A stretch of 64,000 bases of DNA from Macrocystis pyrifera (Eukaryota; Sar; Phaeophyceae; Laminariales; Laminariaceae), in NCBI GenBank assembly GCA_031763025.1, contig JASSKH010000014.1, forward strand, positions 7,616,563 to 7,680,562. Reading direction: 5' to 3'. The position numbers and the translations under genes were made by a program. The notes below the pieces were generated by a model. The model searched no databases. It had not been told where the DNA came from and saw only the letters and a list, made by a program, of their open reading frames with translations. Position 1 is the first letter of the stretch. Each line of letters begins with the position of its first letter. Below, in pieces: positions 12,371 through 24,785 of the stretch.

Positions 12371-13490
12371 CCTTGGCATGATTCATCTATTTTATTAGCT
12401 TGCACGCACGCGGTTTTGCATAGTTTCGAATATGATGCAAGCGAAAACAATTTCAGCAAGTGTTCAACATGGACTGATTGACTCGGTTGACGCAATCTCG
12501 GCTTTCAATGTCTTGTAGTTGTGTTGAGATTTACTGTGTGTGTGGGGGGGGGGGGGGTACTGGGTTGGCGTTGGAGGGGAGGGGGGGGGGGGGGGTAGGG
12601 AGTGGCTTACATAAAAGAATGATCACTACGTATTATCATGAATGCTCGGTTGATGTTGCGTCATTGCTTGCAATGATACAGGTACACTGCTTGGCTCGGT
12701 CGATGTGTTCTGGCTTGCAAGTCTTGTATTAATAGTATCAAATTAAGGAGCACGTACTTTCGTAAATTACTATTTCTGCATCACAATGAGTCCTCACTAA
12801 GCGCAACAATTTTCGCACGGCAGTCTCTCGGCAATTGTACGGAAGTCGAGCCATGTCACAGAATGCCAGGTCGGTCATCTCATACAACGTGATATCGACC
12901 CGTACAGTAAATACAAACGGAAACGAACGGAGCAACAAAATAACATATATCAATCACTACATAATAACATCAATCCACTCTACCTCGTGCGTACCAGATG
13001 GACATACAGAAGCTTACGAGGGGGTGAGGGGGGGGGAGGGGCAGTGGAATTGAAGGAGAGGCCAGTTGAATGTCGTATCTTTATCAGTGCCCGCCAAATC
13101 TCCACACTCTGCCCTTGATCCTCCTCCGGCTAATGTATTGGCGACCACGGCGTTCGATCCGATTTCGAGGCAAGGCCCGCTATCTATTATGCACGACGAA
13201 ATGAAATTTCTGCACCACAATTTAGCCTTGGAATAAAAAAAACAGTAAGAATGCCCCTCAAATAACAAGCGTCACATATTACTGCGAGGGTTCGGCGCAA
13301 GGGGAGGGGCAGCCGAAAACTTACCAAGCAAGGCAACAGCAACATAATGAGGGGGGTTGAAACACGACTGCAACGACCATCACAACTACCTCTGCGTTAT
13401 GCGATAGTTTTGGTTGTCGACAAAAAATATTCGTGCCCATCACCACCTACTGCTGTACACGACGACAAATATTAACCAGATCGAAGACAG

Positions 13491-13706
13491 CTAGTCCGTT
13501 TTCTCGTCGACATCGGCTTCGATAGTGCCGGCCGTAATTTCCACCCCCGCGGCATTGGTTGTGCCTTCCTCAGCCTCCGAATCGGTATCCCGGCCAATAC
13601 CCGGTGCCATCTGGCGCAACAGCGATTGCAGACCAGACTTCTTAATAGAGGGTGGCGGTTTGACGCCACACTTCAAAATATACTCCCGAATGTGAGCAAC
13701 AGTCAA
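13491..13706 (-). CDS. Candidate C-terminal exon with SAP-like helix pair, DNA transposon copy 1
   Basis: A minus-strand frame of 71 codons contains HIREYILKCGVKPPPSIKK and SGLQSLLRQM, then an acidic tail ending DVDEKTD and a stop. Two short helices around a Gly with Lys/Leu pattern resemble a SAP-type DNA-binding motif by eye; such motifs occur in some transposases. Copy 2 (54,099-54,353) keeps the same frame and stop with about a dozen mostly conservative changes. A second overlapping minus frame (to 13,962) shares EGVKANCQGRK with copy 2 and may be the preceding exon. Start unknown. Confidence 0.35.
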   Translation of the reverse strand: MTVAHIREYILKCGVKPPPSIKKSGLQSLLRQMAPGIGRDTDSEAEEGTTNAAGVEITAGTIEADVDEKTD

Positions 13707-16700
13707 ACTTTGAAATGACGAACCTCTGTACCATGGCCAGGCCGAGGTTCGTAGCTAAGGGCACCAGAAATCTCTTGCGCCCTTGACAGTTTGCCTTAAC
13801 TCCTTCAGTCACTCGTGTAATGACCTCCCTTTCCGTAGGGAGCCTGTCGATATTCCTTCCTCCATTTGGGCATGGCTCTGTCTCACAATGGGACAATATA
13901 TGCATATATATATATACCTGGCACAGAAAAAAAAAGACGACAGCAACAACACAGTTGATCACGCCGACTTTCTGTGAACAAGTTGTCGTGGCTGTGCAAC
14001 GCTATGTTAACCGGAGCGCAAAGCGTCAGTAAGCAAGCATATTTCTGTGCAGCCGTCACAAGCCATAGTCCAAGCATTAACTAAAAAGACGTAATCACGT
14101 CGTCTACCGTAATAATGATAGTAAACGCCACGCCAGGAGCAAACCAATGGGGCGCCTTTTCAGGGAAAACGACACCAATATAGAGAAAAAAAACTTACTC
14201 TTCTTGAAAAAGCCCCGGTGACACAGCAGACGCCTCCCACCCCCCCCCTCGTCCTTTCAAATTATTGGGGTAAACGCCCCGGGGTCAGGTTGGGATGTCG
14301 TGGCAGGAAGGAGAATGGAGCTGTTTCCGATGCAAACAAGGTGGGATGCATACAAATGTTGACGTCTCCTGATACATGTCAATGTCTATATGTGTTTCAC
14401 GCATCACCAAAATAATGGCAACATATGAGTTTGAGTGGTCATCACTACTGCTCGGTAGTAGTTGTAGTAGTAGTAGTGACATCGTTTCCGATCGTCACAG
14501 CTACGCCGGCTTCAGTCTTGAACGCGGTGCAGCGGCTCTATCGTGCGCCTCCTGGCCGCTCGCGGCATCGCGACCGTGCTGCGTCCACTCCACTTGGCAG
14601 TCCCCGCTGAAGGAGTTGGCGAACGGGGTGCGTGAAAAGGCACCCTCCCGGGGGCGGGCCGCTCTCCCCAGCATGGCGGAGTATGGAAAAATAAACGGAA
14701 CTCACAGTACAATACAGGAACAAGCGCGATATGAACCAACATGTCTAACGCTGTACCTAATGATGTAGTACATGGTGGGTGAGTTGGTGCGTGCGTGGGT
14801 GTGTGGGTAGGTAAGTATGTGGGCGAGTGGATTCGTGGTTGTGGGTAGTTGCCGTGTTTTTACTGTTTTGTTTACTCCGCTTGTGCTTCCACCACTGGAC
14901 CATGGTGCTGCTACGTACGAACTGGGCACTCATCTACTGCTGCACCTACTGCTGTACTGCTGTAGGACATGGCGGGTGGGTTGATAAGTTGATGGGTGGA
15001 TGGGTCGATGAGTTGGTGGGTGGGGTGACTGGGTGACTGGGTTCGTAGAGGGGTGAGTGGGCTTCGGGGATATGGGTGGCGGCCTTATTTTCTTTTTGTA
15101 GCTGTGTTTCGTCCGTTGGATGTGCTGCCACTATACCGCACCCGCTGGCATAATGCAGCATACCACTACGCGTATTGCTTCCAAACTACGCCCCGACCGC
15201 ATGGTAAACGCCCCGGGTCGCCTTTTTCAGGCTCGGAATATCACAAGCTCGAAAGAAAATCACGCCCCCTGAGGCGTCCACTAGCGTACTACTGTACCTG
15301 CGTGTGCGCCTTCCCCTCTCGATCATCCGGACTGCCTTCCGACGCTTCCGTCCCCGTCTCCGGTTCCCAACCATCCCAAGGGGCGCCCTGCAGTTCGGCA
15401 GGGGCTGCACGTACTCTTCTCCCTCTTATATTTATTCATCGTCGTCGATAGTAAGTATCTGCATGGAAAAACATCAAGAAGTAACGAAGGGGTTGCATCT
15501 CCGCCAATGAGAATATAGAGGCATTTCGACGTACGTTTGTCAATCGTAGAGGTTACGGTTGGCATGCCCCCGTGAGATTAAGACTTTGCAACCTACGACG
15601 TTGCGCGCAGTCCTTCGATGGTCAAATCTCTTCCCGGATCACAGATTGTGTATCACGACTAACCTCTGACCCCGCTGTCCTCGCTGACCCCGTCGTCCTC
15701 GCTGACCCCGTCGTCCCCGCCGTCCTGTTGAACCATGCACTTCGCTTCGTCGGTTTCTGCAGCGTACTGTGATCATAGCGTGAGCGATATTGAAGGAGTT
15801 TATCTTAATTTGACAAAACGTCTTGCAACGTTATGTGCAGGCGCGGATCAGTGGGTCTTGACTCCACCATAAACCAAACCTTGCGCACCTCGGACAGATC
15901 ATCGATTCCCAGTTGATGATATACTCTAGTTCTTTCAAGGCAGATCTATTACCGATCTTGTAATATCTACCTCATGTAGCTGGGCCCGAACCATAACATA
16001 TGAACGAAGTAGCACATGTTTCCTGGGTTGGGTCTGTGCAATACAGATCCTGCAAAACCTATCACGACGGAAGATGAGGAACTACTAACGGTAGATAGAT
16101 GATCTACTGCTGTACATAGATCACGATCTGTCCGAGGTGTGAAAAGTTGCAGTCGACCTATCGATACACACGACACTCACTGTCTCTAAACGCACGTCAC
16201 CAGAACGGAGTGCCGACCCCCCTTCTTTGCCTTCCCCCCGTGTGGCCGAACCGAGCTCAGGTCTCTCCATGGTTCGTCTCATCCCATCCCAACCTTCGAT
16301 GGTCACTCCATCGTCTCGAGCCCAAGTTATCTCCAGCCCGGTATGTAGGATATATGATATGTGATAATCACGTGCAATTTGCCGGTCGAGTCGTGGTTCG
16401 ACACACTGACGGTTAACACTGACACTGCTGCAACGTCGCGATGTACATTAACACGCCAACCACAACCTCGAAGTGCCCTTCAGCTGCTGCTGCGGTTGGA
16501 TTTCTTCCGTAGAGACATGAGGATGACGGCCTACATCTCATCAGTACATACATGTACCTGGTACTACAGCAGTCGTCCACACTGAACTCGCACGAGTTAC
16601 GAGTACTCGATGCTGAGATTGTACTGCTGTTGTAGTTGAACATGCGGAAAGTTACGATTTTGAACAATCTTGCTACATCTCGGACAACGTCCACGTCTTG

Positions 16701-17124
16701 GTTGCAGTCATTCGCCGAAAAAAAATGGTTGGAGCACATTCAGCAGTAAGCTGGCTGTCACACCCAAGAAGAAACGGCGAACGGGAACCTCAAAGGGACG
16801 AGGGCGGTGGCCTGACGTCCAAGCCATGCTGCATCACCGCTTTCGAGGCCGACGTAGTTTTTTTCTATTTTCTCCGCTCACCTTGAACGATTTCCAAAAA
16901 ATCTTCGTGCACGACGTCGCCTCCGTGATGCTGGATAGTTCCTGACCCTTTGTGGGCTCTGCGGTGTCCTGCTGCGCTGTGTCCGGCACCATCTGTGAGC
17001 CGGAATCTGGGGTTTCGTAAAATACCAGAGGCGGTAATTTCTACAATTTTTTTACACGTACGTGGGGTCAAGCATTCCTTACCAAAAATCTTGAGTGAGT
17101 CCCCAATGATAGTCATTCTCATTG

Positions 17125-17449
17125 GGGACCACCCGGTGTTTACAAAACACTACCAAGAGTGAAGAAAGAAAGTCAAAGCCAAGTGATCTGTGGTACCTGT
17201 CCTATCGCCCCCCAGTCCCTTGGACCCTGCTTTGCCCGTCGTGCCCGTCATCGTGTCTGTGGTGCTTCGTTGAGTGTTCACGCTGACTGCTTGCATCTAT
17301 CGCATTGCATCGATCCACGATTCTGCATGACCCGATCATTCCTGCTTGAAGGCACTTCCTCGAACTCCCAAACAACAGGTGAGCCGGCCTCAGAGATCTA
17401 ACGAACGCAGGTCCTTTTTACGGTCTGAGAGCTGTACCCTGCTGTAACA
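17125..17449 (+). repeat. LTR-A 5' LTR, right fragment
   Basis: Begins with the duplicated GGGACCAC and matches 23,949-24,273. It carries AACAGGTGAGC at about 17,375, a good splice-donor consensus that could serve a spliced leader of the element. Ends TAACA at 17,449. Confidence 0.9.
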
Positions 17450-18636
17450 TGATGAACCCAGGCTGATCGAAGTGCATTGCAGGAGATCGGAGTGTTCGCA
17501 AAACGTTTGCAAGAGATCGGAGCGTTTGCAAACGTGTGTAAAATAATGTCATCGTGTTCTTTGTATAATCCCACGTTTGATCTTGCATAATACTTTATTT
17601 GCATACCAGTTACTTGGTATATGCATACATCGACATGTTTTCGTTGTTGCCTGCCTTGTATGATGGTGATACGTGCAATATGCTGTTATGTATTCACGCT
17701 GCCAATGGTGCTCTGCTTGTTTGTTTCGTGAGGCTTTGAAGATATTTATCTGGTCAATGCATGCAGGCATACTCGTTGCTCGTGCTCCGTTTGCCTGTTG
17801 CTCGTGCTCGTCTGTTCGCTCGTTGTTCATGATCGCACACACATGCATGTTCGTTAATAAATGACTGCATGCTATTGAGCACTTATTGTCTTCAAAACCG
17901 AATGCAATCGACAGGTATCGATACAAGCCAAAGGTGCCGTACGTACTAATGCACGCATACTCTCGTGTACCGTTTGCCTGGTTAGGTGATACCGGAAACT
18001 ATCAACGTTGAGCCTTACGCCGTTTGGGCGTACGTAACCCTATAGAACCATGAACCCCTGGACAACACCGCGCATTGTCGGCTGGCAAACATAGAACTTT
18101 CGAGAAAACCACGTATACTTTGGACACTAGTATTCTTGCCGCAATGCTTGTAGACTACATCAGTAGTAGTAGACCAATCGTCGTATTATGCACACCAAAT
18201 GGAAAGTCCGATGCACGTTTGACCCTCTTCGATGTCTCCGGTCGTACCATTTTCTGTGTTGTATACCAACCGAGCGTTGCGCTCGAGTATCAGGTACAAC
18301 ACCTGGAGGACTGAAAGCCAAGTACGAGAGGAAAGGACAAGAAAAGCTGGATCAGATGAAGATCGGCTACGCAAGCCCTCGGGGGGCACGGGTCACACGG
18401 GGTGACATAGTTTCAGCTGGACGATGATGAGCTTGCACACAACGGAGGAAGGTGTGGCTTGCTGTGTCCAGAGGGCTCGGGCTAGATATATAGATGCAGC
18501 CCAACCTGAGTAGTACCAGGCCAACAGGTATGGAGCGGGTGAAACACAACCGTGGTGATCCTTCTCTTTTTCTGATGTCGTATCCACAGTCGAAAATGCC
18601 ATACGTATTATTCTTGCTGTACGTTTTTCCTCGAGC

Positions 18637-18638
<2 letters not shown>

Positions 18639-18674
<36 letters not shown>
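18639..18674 (+). repeat. 36-nt poly(A) run followed by TC and a G run
   Basis: An uninterrupted A tract at 18,639-18,674 is followed by TCGGGGGGGG. It could be the tail of a retroposed transcript or a simple expansion. I found no matching target duplications upstream. Confidence 0.6.
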
Positions 18675-18676
<2 letters not shown>

Positions 18677-19506
18677 GGGGGGGGGTAGGCTGCTGTGTCG
18701 CCCTGATTGACTTAGACTTCAAGTCACGCACCAAAGCTAGAAAACTCGCGCAGCGCATGCCGTAATATGCGGGACCACCGATGTAAGACCAGAGACATGG
18801 ACCCAATGAGATGCCGGTAGCAAGCATGACACAGCGCATACCAGTGACGAGCTGCCCGGTGTGTTCCGAAAGGCATGGAATCCGAGTAGTAAATTGATTG
18901 ATGTGCTGTATTCATTTAGACTACCATGGAAAGTATTGCTGTGGGCTGTCAACATATGTACGACTCAATTAGTCAGCCCAACCTGATCAACCGTCAGTAT
19001 TTTCGTTGTCACATATCACATGTACTGGTGTTGAAGAATATCTCGCTGCTGGTATCGAAACAGCAGTAGTAGGGAGTACTTTTGAATATCATTGCGGGAT
19101 GAGCGCCTCCCATAGATGGTTCTAAGTGTGAAGCTGGACGTAGTTACTGATGAGCCTACCATGCCACGAAACCTTGCCTACCGCCGCCCGGAGCAAAGGC
19201 GCCTCAACTCGGAATTACACAGAAGAGCCGTATCTCCGTCTCTACAATGCTATCAGTAGTCTAAACACTACGCACGATGCTCAAAAAGATTAAAAGATCA
19301 TTGCTGACGACCTGCACTGCCGTGCACTATTGGTATTAATATCAGTCTAAGTGCATGTAATTTGGAAGAAAATACAGGAACCATACTGCTGCTGTACGCT
19401 GTACCTGCAGTTTTTGTTTATTTATTTCCCGAACAAGGTTGTTTCATCGATATCCGGGGTTGGCGAATACTAAACCACAAGCGTACAGGGGGGGTGGCTC
19501 GCGTAT

Positions 19507-19802
19507 GCTTTTTACACATACATACGTACATAAAGGACGTATACAATATACCCATAATACAAAAACTGTACGGCAAGATCCCGAAGGACCCTTTGGCTCG
19601 CAGGTGGCTCGCAGCACGATTTTGACACGTACGTACATAGAGGACGTATACAATATGTCCATAATACTAAAACTGCTGTACGGCTAGATCCCGAGGGACC
19701 CTTTGGCTCGCAGTACATCTGCTTTTTGCACAAACGTACATAGAGGACGTATACAATATATCCATGATACTAAAATTGTATGGCAAGATCCCGAGGGACT
19801 CT
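19507..19802. repeat. Tandem repeat, about 3 x 105 bp
   Basis: Units share ACGTACATAGAGGACGTATA, then CCATAATAC and AAGATCCCGAGGGACC. CGTACATA starts at about 19,525, 19,632 and 19,735. Spacing varies by a few bases; non-coding. Confidence 0.8.
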
Positions 19803-20126
19803 TGAGCCTATCTCTCTTCCTATCTTGACGAGTTATCATGTTGACTCGTTGAAACAGTACCTACACAGCAGTATCTGCTGGATGCACTACACAACACCCG
19901 TATGTATATATCTAGGGTGAAGAATCAGCACGGACACTATTGCTGGATGTCGACGAGTAGAAGAACGGTTTAATGTGAAAAACACACACATACGCCATAT
20001 TCACACGGGGCATACTTGAAGCTGGATGAACAGAGTGAAGCTGGGTAGAAGACGTGAGCAGAAAAGACGTTGGTCTAAAAAAACTCAAGACAACAAAAAA
20101 CCTGGAGGATGTATAAATATATGGGT

Positions 20127-20405
20127 AATACTATTGGTCGTACGGCAAGATCTCCCTCGATCCTTGGGCCTTACTATAGTTGTCCCTTACTACCGCAGCA
20201 AAGCATCAACACCACTGCCTCTCGGCATAAAGTACTGTTGTCAAGCTGTTCTATATGGTATTCATACTATAAAGAAATTAACTGTAACAGTTGATGATAC
20301 TATAGGTCGTACGGCAAGATCTCCCTCGATCCTGGGCCCTAAAATAGTGTCCCATGCTGCTGCCGCAGCAAAGTATCAACACTGCTGCCTCCCGGCATGA
20401 AGTAC
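20127..20405. repeat. Tandem duplication, about 168-bp unit
   Basis: TCGTACGGCAAGATCTCC occurs near 20,138 and 20,306. GCAGCAAAG.ATCAACAC and GGCAT.AAGTACTG follow in both units. Part of the LTR-A interior. Confidence 0.75.
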
Positions 20406-20540
20406 TGCAGTGAAACCGGTCAGCTGTCCAGTATAGCAATCAGGTTTTTATTCGGGTGAGAGTACCGCATGAAAGCTACACGTTGAAACTCAGAACTATA
20501 CAACGACTCATGTGTTCACAACATAGCTGGTGTTGTGGTC

Positions 20541-20665
20541 TTCTCGCACGCGGTACGTTGGCATTTCACTTGTTCTACCCGTTACGGTATTCTCGTACCC
20601 GGTACGTTGGCAATTCACTTGCTTTACCCGGTATTCACTGGTACGCTGGCATTTCCCTGACTTTT
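20541..20665. repeat. Short tandem repeat, about 3 units of 45-50 bp
   Basis: GGTACGTTGGCATTTCACTT and variants (GGTACGTTGGCAATTCACTT, GGTACGCTGGCATTTCC) recur three times with intervening TACCCGGTA-like spacers. Confidence 0.65.
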
Positions 20666-22609
20666 TTAACAATGTCCGCACAGAAACACAAAGATGATAC
20701 CATGGTATTTATTAGGGTTCGACCTTATATATACATACGTATACCCGATCTGGGTCGTGCCCTGAAAGAGTTTCGTTGGTTTTGATATGGTTGGCCTATT
20801 ATTTTCATCTAAAGGCCCGCGTGGTCTAGAGTATCGCTGTCTGTTTTTAGCGTTGAACCATGGAGCTCGAATCTCAAGACGGATGAGGCGGGGATTCGCG
20901 CAATATATACAACAAAAAGGTGTGGAATCAACTGCTGAGATCGCCTAACGAGTGTAGGCGCAACGAAGAACTGAACTATTTCCGCAATAAAACCCAAGGC
21001 ACAGACCACATCGGGGAGAGGAATAAAGAGCTTGCTGTGTGACACCGGATGTCTATACGTAGGAGGGATAGAGAAAAAAAAGGGCGAAGATAACAAATGG
21101 GATGGAAATCAATGATATATCTGTATCGTAAAGATACATAACTACGTAACGAAAAAAAATATTAGGTACCTGGTGTGAAAAATCAGCAGACGCGTGCGAA
21201 GAAACGCTGCATGGTCGGTAGTGGGCGTAGAGGGGTTTCAAGATCGGTATGGTTTGAAGAATACACTGCCTGTTGTTAGGTCCACCCCTTGCGTAAGTAT
21301 CATCTGAAGATTGGGTTGTCCGAGATCGAATCTGACCAGCAGGTAAACGCTGTAACTCCAAGAATGTGGGGTGGTCAAATACATACTATTGTAGTACGCA
21401 TTTCGTGTGATGTTGTCACACAATAACAATAGTAGCTCAAACTCCTGAAATCCCACCGGTGGTCACAGAACAGGCTGTAAAACTAAAATACATGGCGACT
21501 GGAGCAAACAAACAAGTACGAAATAGTGCCGTACCGGTAGGTGAGAGAAACGTATTAACGAGCTATTCGATATGGTGCATATCATCCCGTACCAATCGCA
21601 AATGAATGACACCATGAACGTGTCCATGCTGTTGCATTTACACCCTATTAATAGAGCTAAAAACAAAAAGACAAAGAAAGAATAGTCTGTGCATGAACTA
21701 GAGCAGAGAGTGAGCGTGGCATGTACACCCAGCATAGAGCGGGCTAGAACTTTAGAAAAGAGTATAAACCTTGATGTGAAAAATGGTCTTTGTTACATCG
21801 TGCCGAAAGGACCCCGGAGCGTTGGCTCCGATCATGAGTGCTTTGCCTGCAGGAATTGCGACTGCTCTCCGAGAACTGATACATGCATCCTAAGCGGTGG
21901 ATTCGAGATACACTATGCAAGCCAAACTGGGCAGAGAAAACCTGGCATTTTCCGATAGTAAAAACCCTCCCCAGGACGCATATACTCATTCGCTGCTTGA
22001 CTGCTGCTCCCCAGGTGACTCATCTTTGATCGCCACGATGGCACAACAACAGTGACAGTCGAATAAGAGGCAAGTCGACACAAAACCCCAGCTAAGAGAG
22101 TGGTATAGCTGGATACAGCCAAGCATCTATTAAGACCGACCAGGCTCCTTAACCCAATATCAGGGGGATACAGACCATCAGTGTTTTGCTATACGTTTTC
22201 GTGATTATACCTAGGCTTTGGGGTTGTTCACACAGATTCAGTTTATATACAGATACTCGACGTCACGCGCACAGGGGGTACATGAGAAGGCGTAACCGAG
22301 ATGGAACGTGACGAGCTTTGGTATGATCTGCGCAACCTAACATTATACTGTTTGTCGCTCCAAGCCTAGTGGTCGAGGGTTGAAGGAACGAATCGACAGG
22401 TGTGATTGGAATGCCAGTAGGTGGTGGGCAGTTTCTGTTCTGGGGGGGTGTTTGTTCTTCACCTTGCTGCAACTACTTGCACAAAAAGCATACGAGGCGT
22501 ACGATTTGGAAGTAGGTCTGCACGAATGCCGTTTTAAGACGCGTGATTGATTTTAGCACGAACAAGTTTCACGAGTGGACAGTGTCCGTGCTGGGGGGGT
22601 GGCGTCGTA

Positions 22610-22853
22610 AACGTCAGTACCTTCAAACACTTTTTAACTCGGAATCAAATATTTACCTTGGCTAGCGCCAGTAAGTGGATGTGGAGTACCTTGAAACGAC
22701 CTTCGTAGGTCACTCGAATAAAGGTGGCGCAAACGCCAGTAGCTTCACAAACACTTACTTAACTCGGAATCAAATATTTACCATGGCTAGTGCCAGCAAG
22801 TCGATGTGGGGTGAACGTCAGTACCTTGAAACGACCTAAGTCACTCGAATAAT
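22610..22853. repeat. Tandem duplication, about 122-bp unit
   Basis: AACTCGGAATCAAATATTTA with the following GGCTAG.GCCAG, GTACCTTGAAACGACC and CACTCGAATAA is present in two consecutive units. Confidence 0.75.
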
Positions 22854-23196
22854 AATTTTGGCCCGGAGTAGAAAGAACCCATGAACTTCCTACAGCCCGT
22901 GATGAACGTATACATAAAACGACCTCCACATTCGCAAGGAAGCGTGAAGTTTTGCCACATCGATACAAACAAGCACGTGAGTATATTGGAATACTGATCG
23001 GTGAACCGTTATAACAGGTTTGACAAGTCAAGCCCGCAGATATATATATTGTCAAAGTGCAGACGTAGGCCTTCGAGAGGAACCCGCACCTCAGATGCAG
23101 GTAAGCCAGGAAGAAAAACATGTTTTTTTCGCAGACGAGTACATGCTCCGAGCGTGTTAGACAGATGTGGCGCAGGCAGTTGCAAGTGAAGACTGT

Positions 23197-23545
23197 ACGA
23201 GGGTCAGGTCCGCCGCTCTTCTCAGCACCGTCCAAAGTCAGCACCGCGGGAACAAGAGGCGCTGCAACATTGGGCCGACGGCGATAGACGGGGGCGGAAG
23301 GCTGAAGAACATCTGGACGAAGGTCAGGACCGCCGTTCTTCTTACCACCGTCAAGGGCAACACCGCGGAAAGGACGGGCGCTGCAACATCGGGCCGACGG
23401 CGATGGATGGAAGAGGAATGCTGAAGAACGTCTGGACGAAGGTCAAGACCGCCGCTCTTCTTACCACCGTCTGAGGGCAGCACTAAGGGAAGGAGAGGAG
23501 CTGCAACATCGAGCCGACGGCGAGGTGCGGAGGTGGAAGGCGCAG
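23197..23545. repeat. Tandem repeat, 3 x 119-120 bp near the 3' end of LTR element A
   Basis: Units begin ACGA.GGTCA at 23,197, 23,317 and 23,436 and contain CCGCC.TTCTT, CACCGTC and GCTGCAACAT. The spacing keeps a minus-strand frame partly open (148 aa), which I take as a by-product. Confidence 0.8.
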
Positions 23546-23708
23546 GCGCTGCAGCGGTCCATGATCGTAATATCCGCTGGGCACCGTCGCTCATATGCGC
23601 CGGTCTGGGGGGGGGTCCGAGGAGGGGGGAAAGCGCACACGCTGTCGCCGGGCTAGCACCGGGGCGCCGGCTTTGTGCCGACAATGGTTATGTGTCGGGC
23701 AGGGGGGG

Positions 23709-24273
23709 TGTTACAGCGGGTGGCGCCAGGGAGGGAGGTTCATAGCGCTGTGACTGTCGTGACCAGCGCTATGGGGAGGATAATACGGCGCGAGACCACT
23801 GTCCTGATCAGGGTCACGCGTCGGGTCTATTCGATAGGCAGAGGGCAAGCTTTGGTTAGCATCCTCTGGGCGGATCTGATAGGGGCAGGGAGGATCCCCG
23901 GTGTGGGAACGCCTTCGGTCTCGGGTACAGAGCCAGTAACGAGGTTCCGGGACCACCCGGTGTTTACAAAACACTACCAAGAGTGAAGAAAGAAAGTCAA
24001 AGCCAAGTGATCTGTGGTACCTGTCCTATCGCCCCCCAGTCCCTTGGACCCTGCTTTGCCCGTCGTGCCCGTCATCGTGTCTGTGGTGCTTCGTTGAGTG
24101 TTCACGCTGACTGCTTGCATCTATCGCATTGCATCGATCCACGATTCTGCATGACCCGATCATTCCTGCTTGAAGGCACTTCCTCGAACTCCCAAACAAC
24201 AGGTGAGCCGGCCTCAGAGATCTAACGAACGCAGGTCCTTTTTACGGTCTGAGAGCTGTACCCTGCTGTAACA
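23709..24273 (+). repeat. LTR-A 3' LTR (565 bp, intact)
   Basis: Uninterrupted LTR from TGTTACAG to TAACA, preceded by the polypurine tract. It preserves the empty GGGACCACCCGGTG site that the DNA transposon entered in the 5' LTR, and differs from the 5' LTR at one position noticed. Confidence 0.9.
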
Positions 24274-24785
24274 TTGGCAGCAGTAGCGGCATAGCAAAGA
24301 TATGATAAAAAAGAAGAAACAAAGTATGTACCCTGGTATGCCGCGACCGCAAAAACTACGGAATTTCATTGGCGAAACAAAAATATGTACACACAAATGA
24401 CCAGCATGATGTACAATGCAGCAGCAGCACCACAGCAGCGTAGCAGCGATACGGAAAGAACGAAGCCCAAAACGAGAAAACAGCAGTACGTACGCAAAAT
24501 GCAGCAGCAAAATGACCAAAATATTTTTTCCAGGTACCCAAACGACCATTTAGGTACAAAAACGATCAAGAAAAAACACAATAATCCGAGTACACGCGAA
24601 CATCCAGTGAATATTGCGGCAGCATTATTAGCATTAGCAGCAGCAGCAGCAGCAGCAACGGATCGCCGCAACGTTGGCTGCAGCAGCAGCCGCAGCATAG
24701 CAACGATATGAAAAGAAGGAAGAAAAAACTATGTACCCTGGTCTGCCGCAATCGCAAAACGTACGGTAATTATTGACGACACAGA

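Larger units (their letters stand above)
9511..17124. mobile_element. hAT-like DNA transposon, copy 1 (7,614 bp)
   Basis: Perfect 30-bp terminal inverted repeats begin CAATGAGAATGACTATCATT at 9,511 and mirror at 17,124. The 8-bp duplication GGGACCAC is at 9,503-9,510 and 17,125-17,132. The empty site is visible in the other LTR at 23,949-23,956. A CAATG terminus with an 8-bp duplication fits the hAT superfamily; Zisupton/KDZ-type elements also make 8-bp duplications and are an alternative. Homology with 49,098-57,632 covers essentially the whole length, broken by indels. No full transposase is readable in either copy, so both are non-autonomous or decayed, or the gene is cut into short exons. 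Two conserved coding-like segments are listed separately. Confidence 0.85.
17450..23708 (+). other. Interior of LTR element A: 6.26 kb, no gag/pol, several tandem repeats
   Basis: No frame longer than about 160 aa and no capsid, protease, integrase or reverse transcriptase motif on either strand. The sequence just after the 5' LTR (TGATGAACCCAGG) is not a TGG-type primer site for a tRNA 3' end. Five internal tandem repeat blocks and a 36-nt A run are listed separately. A 79-aa frame at 18,075-18,314 has no recognised domain and is probably chance. Confidence 0.7.
9263..24273 (+). mobile_element. LTR retrotransposon A (15.0 kb, LARD-like, non-coding) with nested DNA transposon
   Basis: Boundaries are TGTTACAGCG at 9,263 and GCTGTAACA at 24,273, flanked by TTGG on both sides (9,259-9,262 and 24,274-24,277). 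Two 565-bp LTRs are present: 9,263-17,449 once the nested 7,614-bp DNA transposon and its 8-bp duplication are removed, and 23,709-24,273. I see one difference between them (9,432 T, 23,878 G), so the insertion is young. The purine run AGGGGGGG at 23,701-23,708 directly before the right LTR is a good polypurine tract and sets plus orientation. The 6,259-bp interior has no gag or pol, matching large retrotransposon derivatives (LARDs) mobilised in trans. Superfamily cannot be assigned. Confidence 0.88.

Noticed and set aside
18075..18314. 79-aa frame in the LTR-A interior
   Set aside because: No motif, no second copy to test, size expected by chance.
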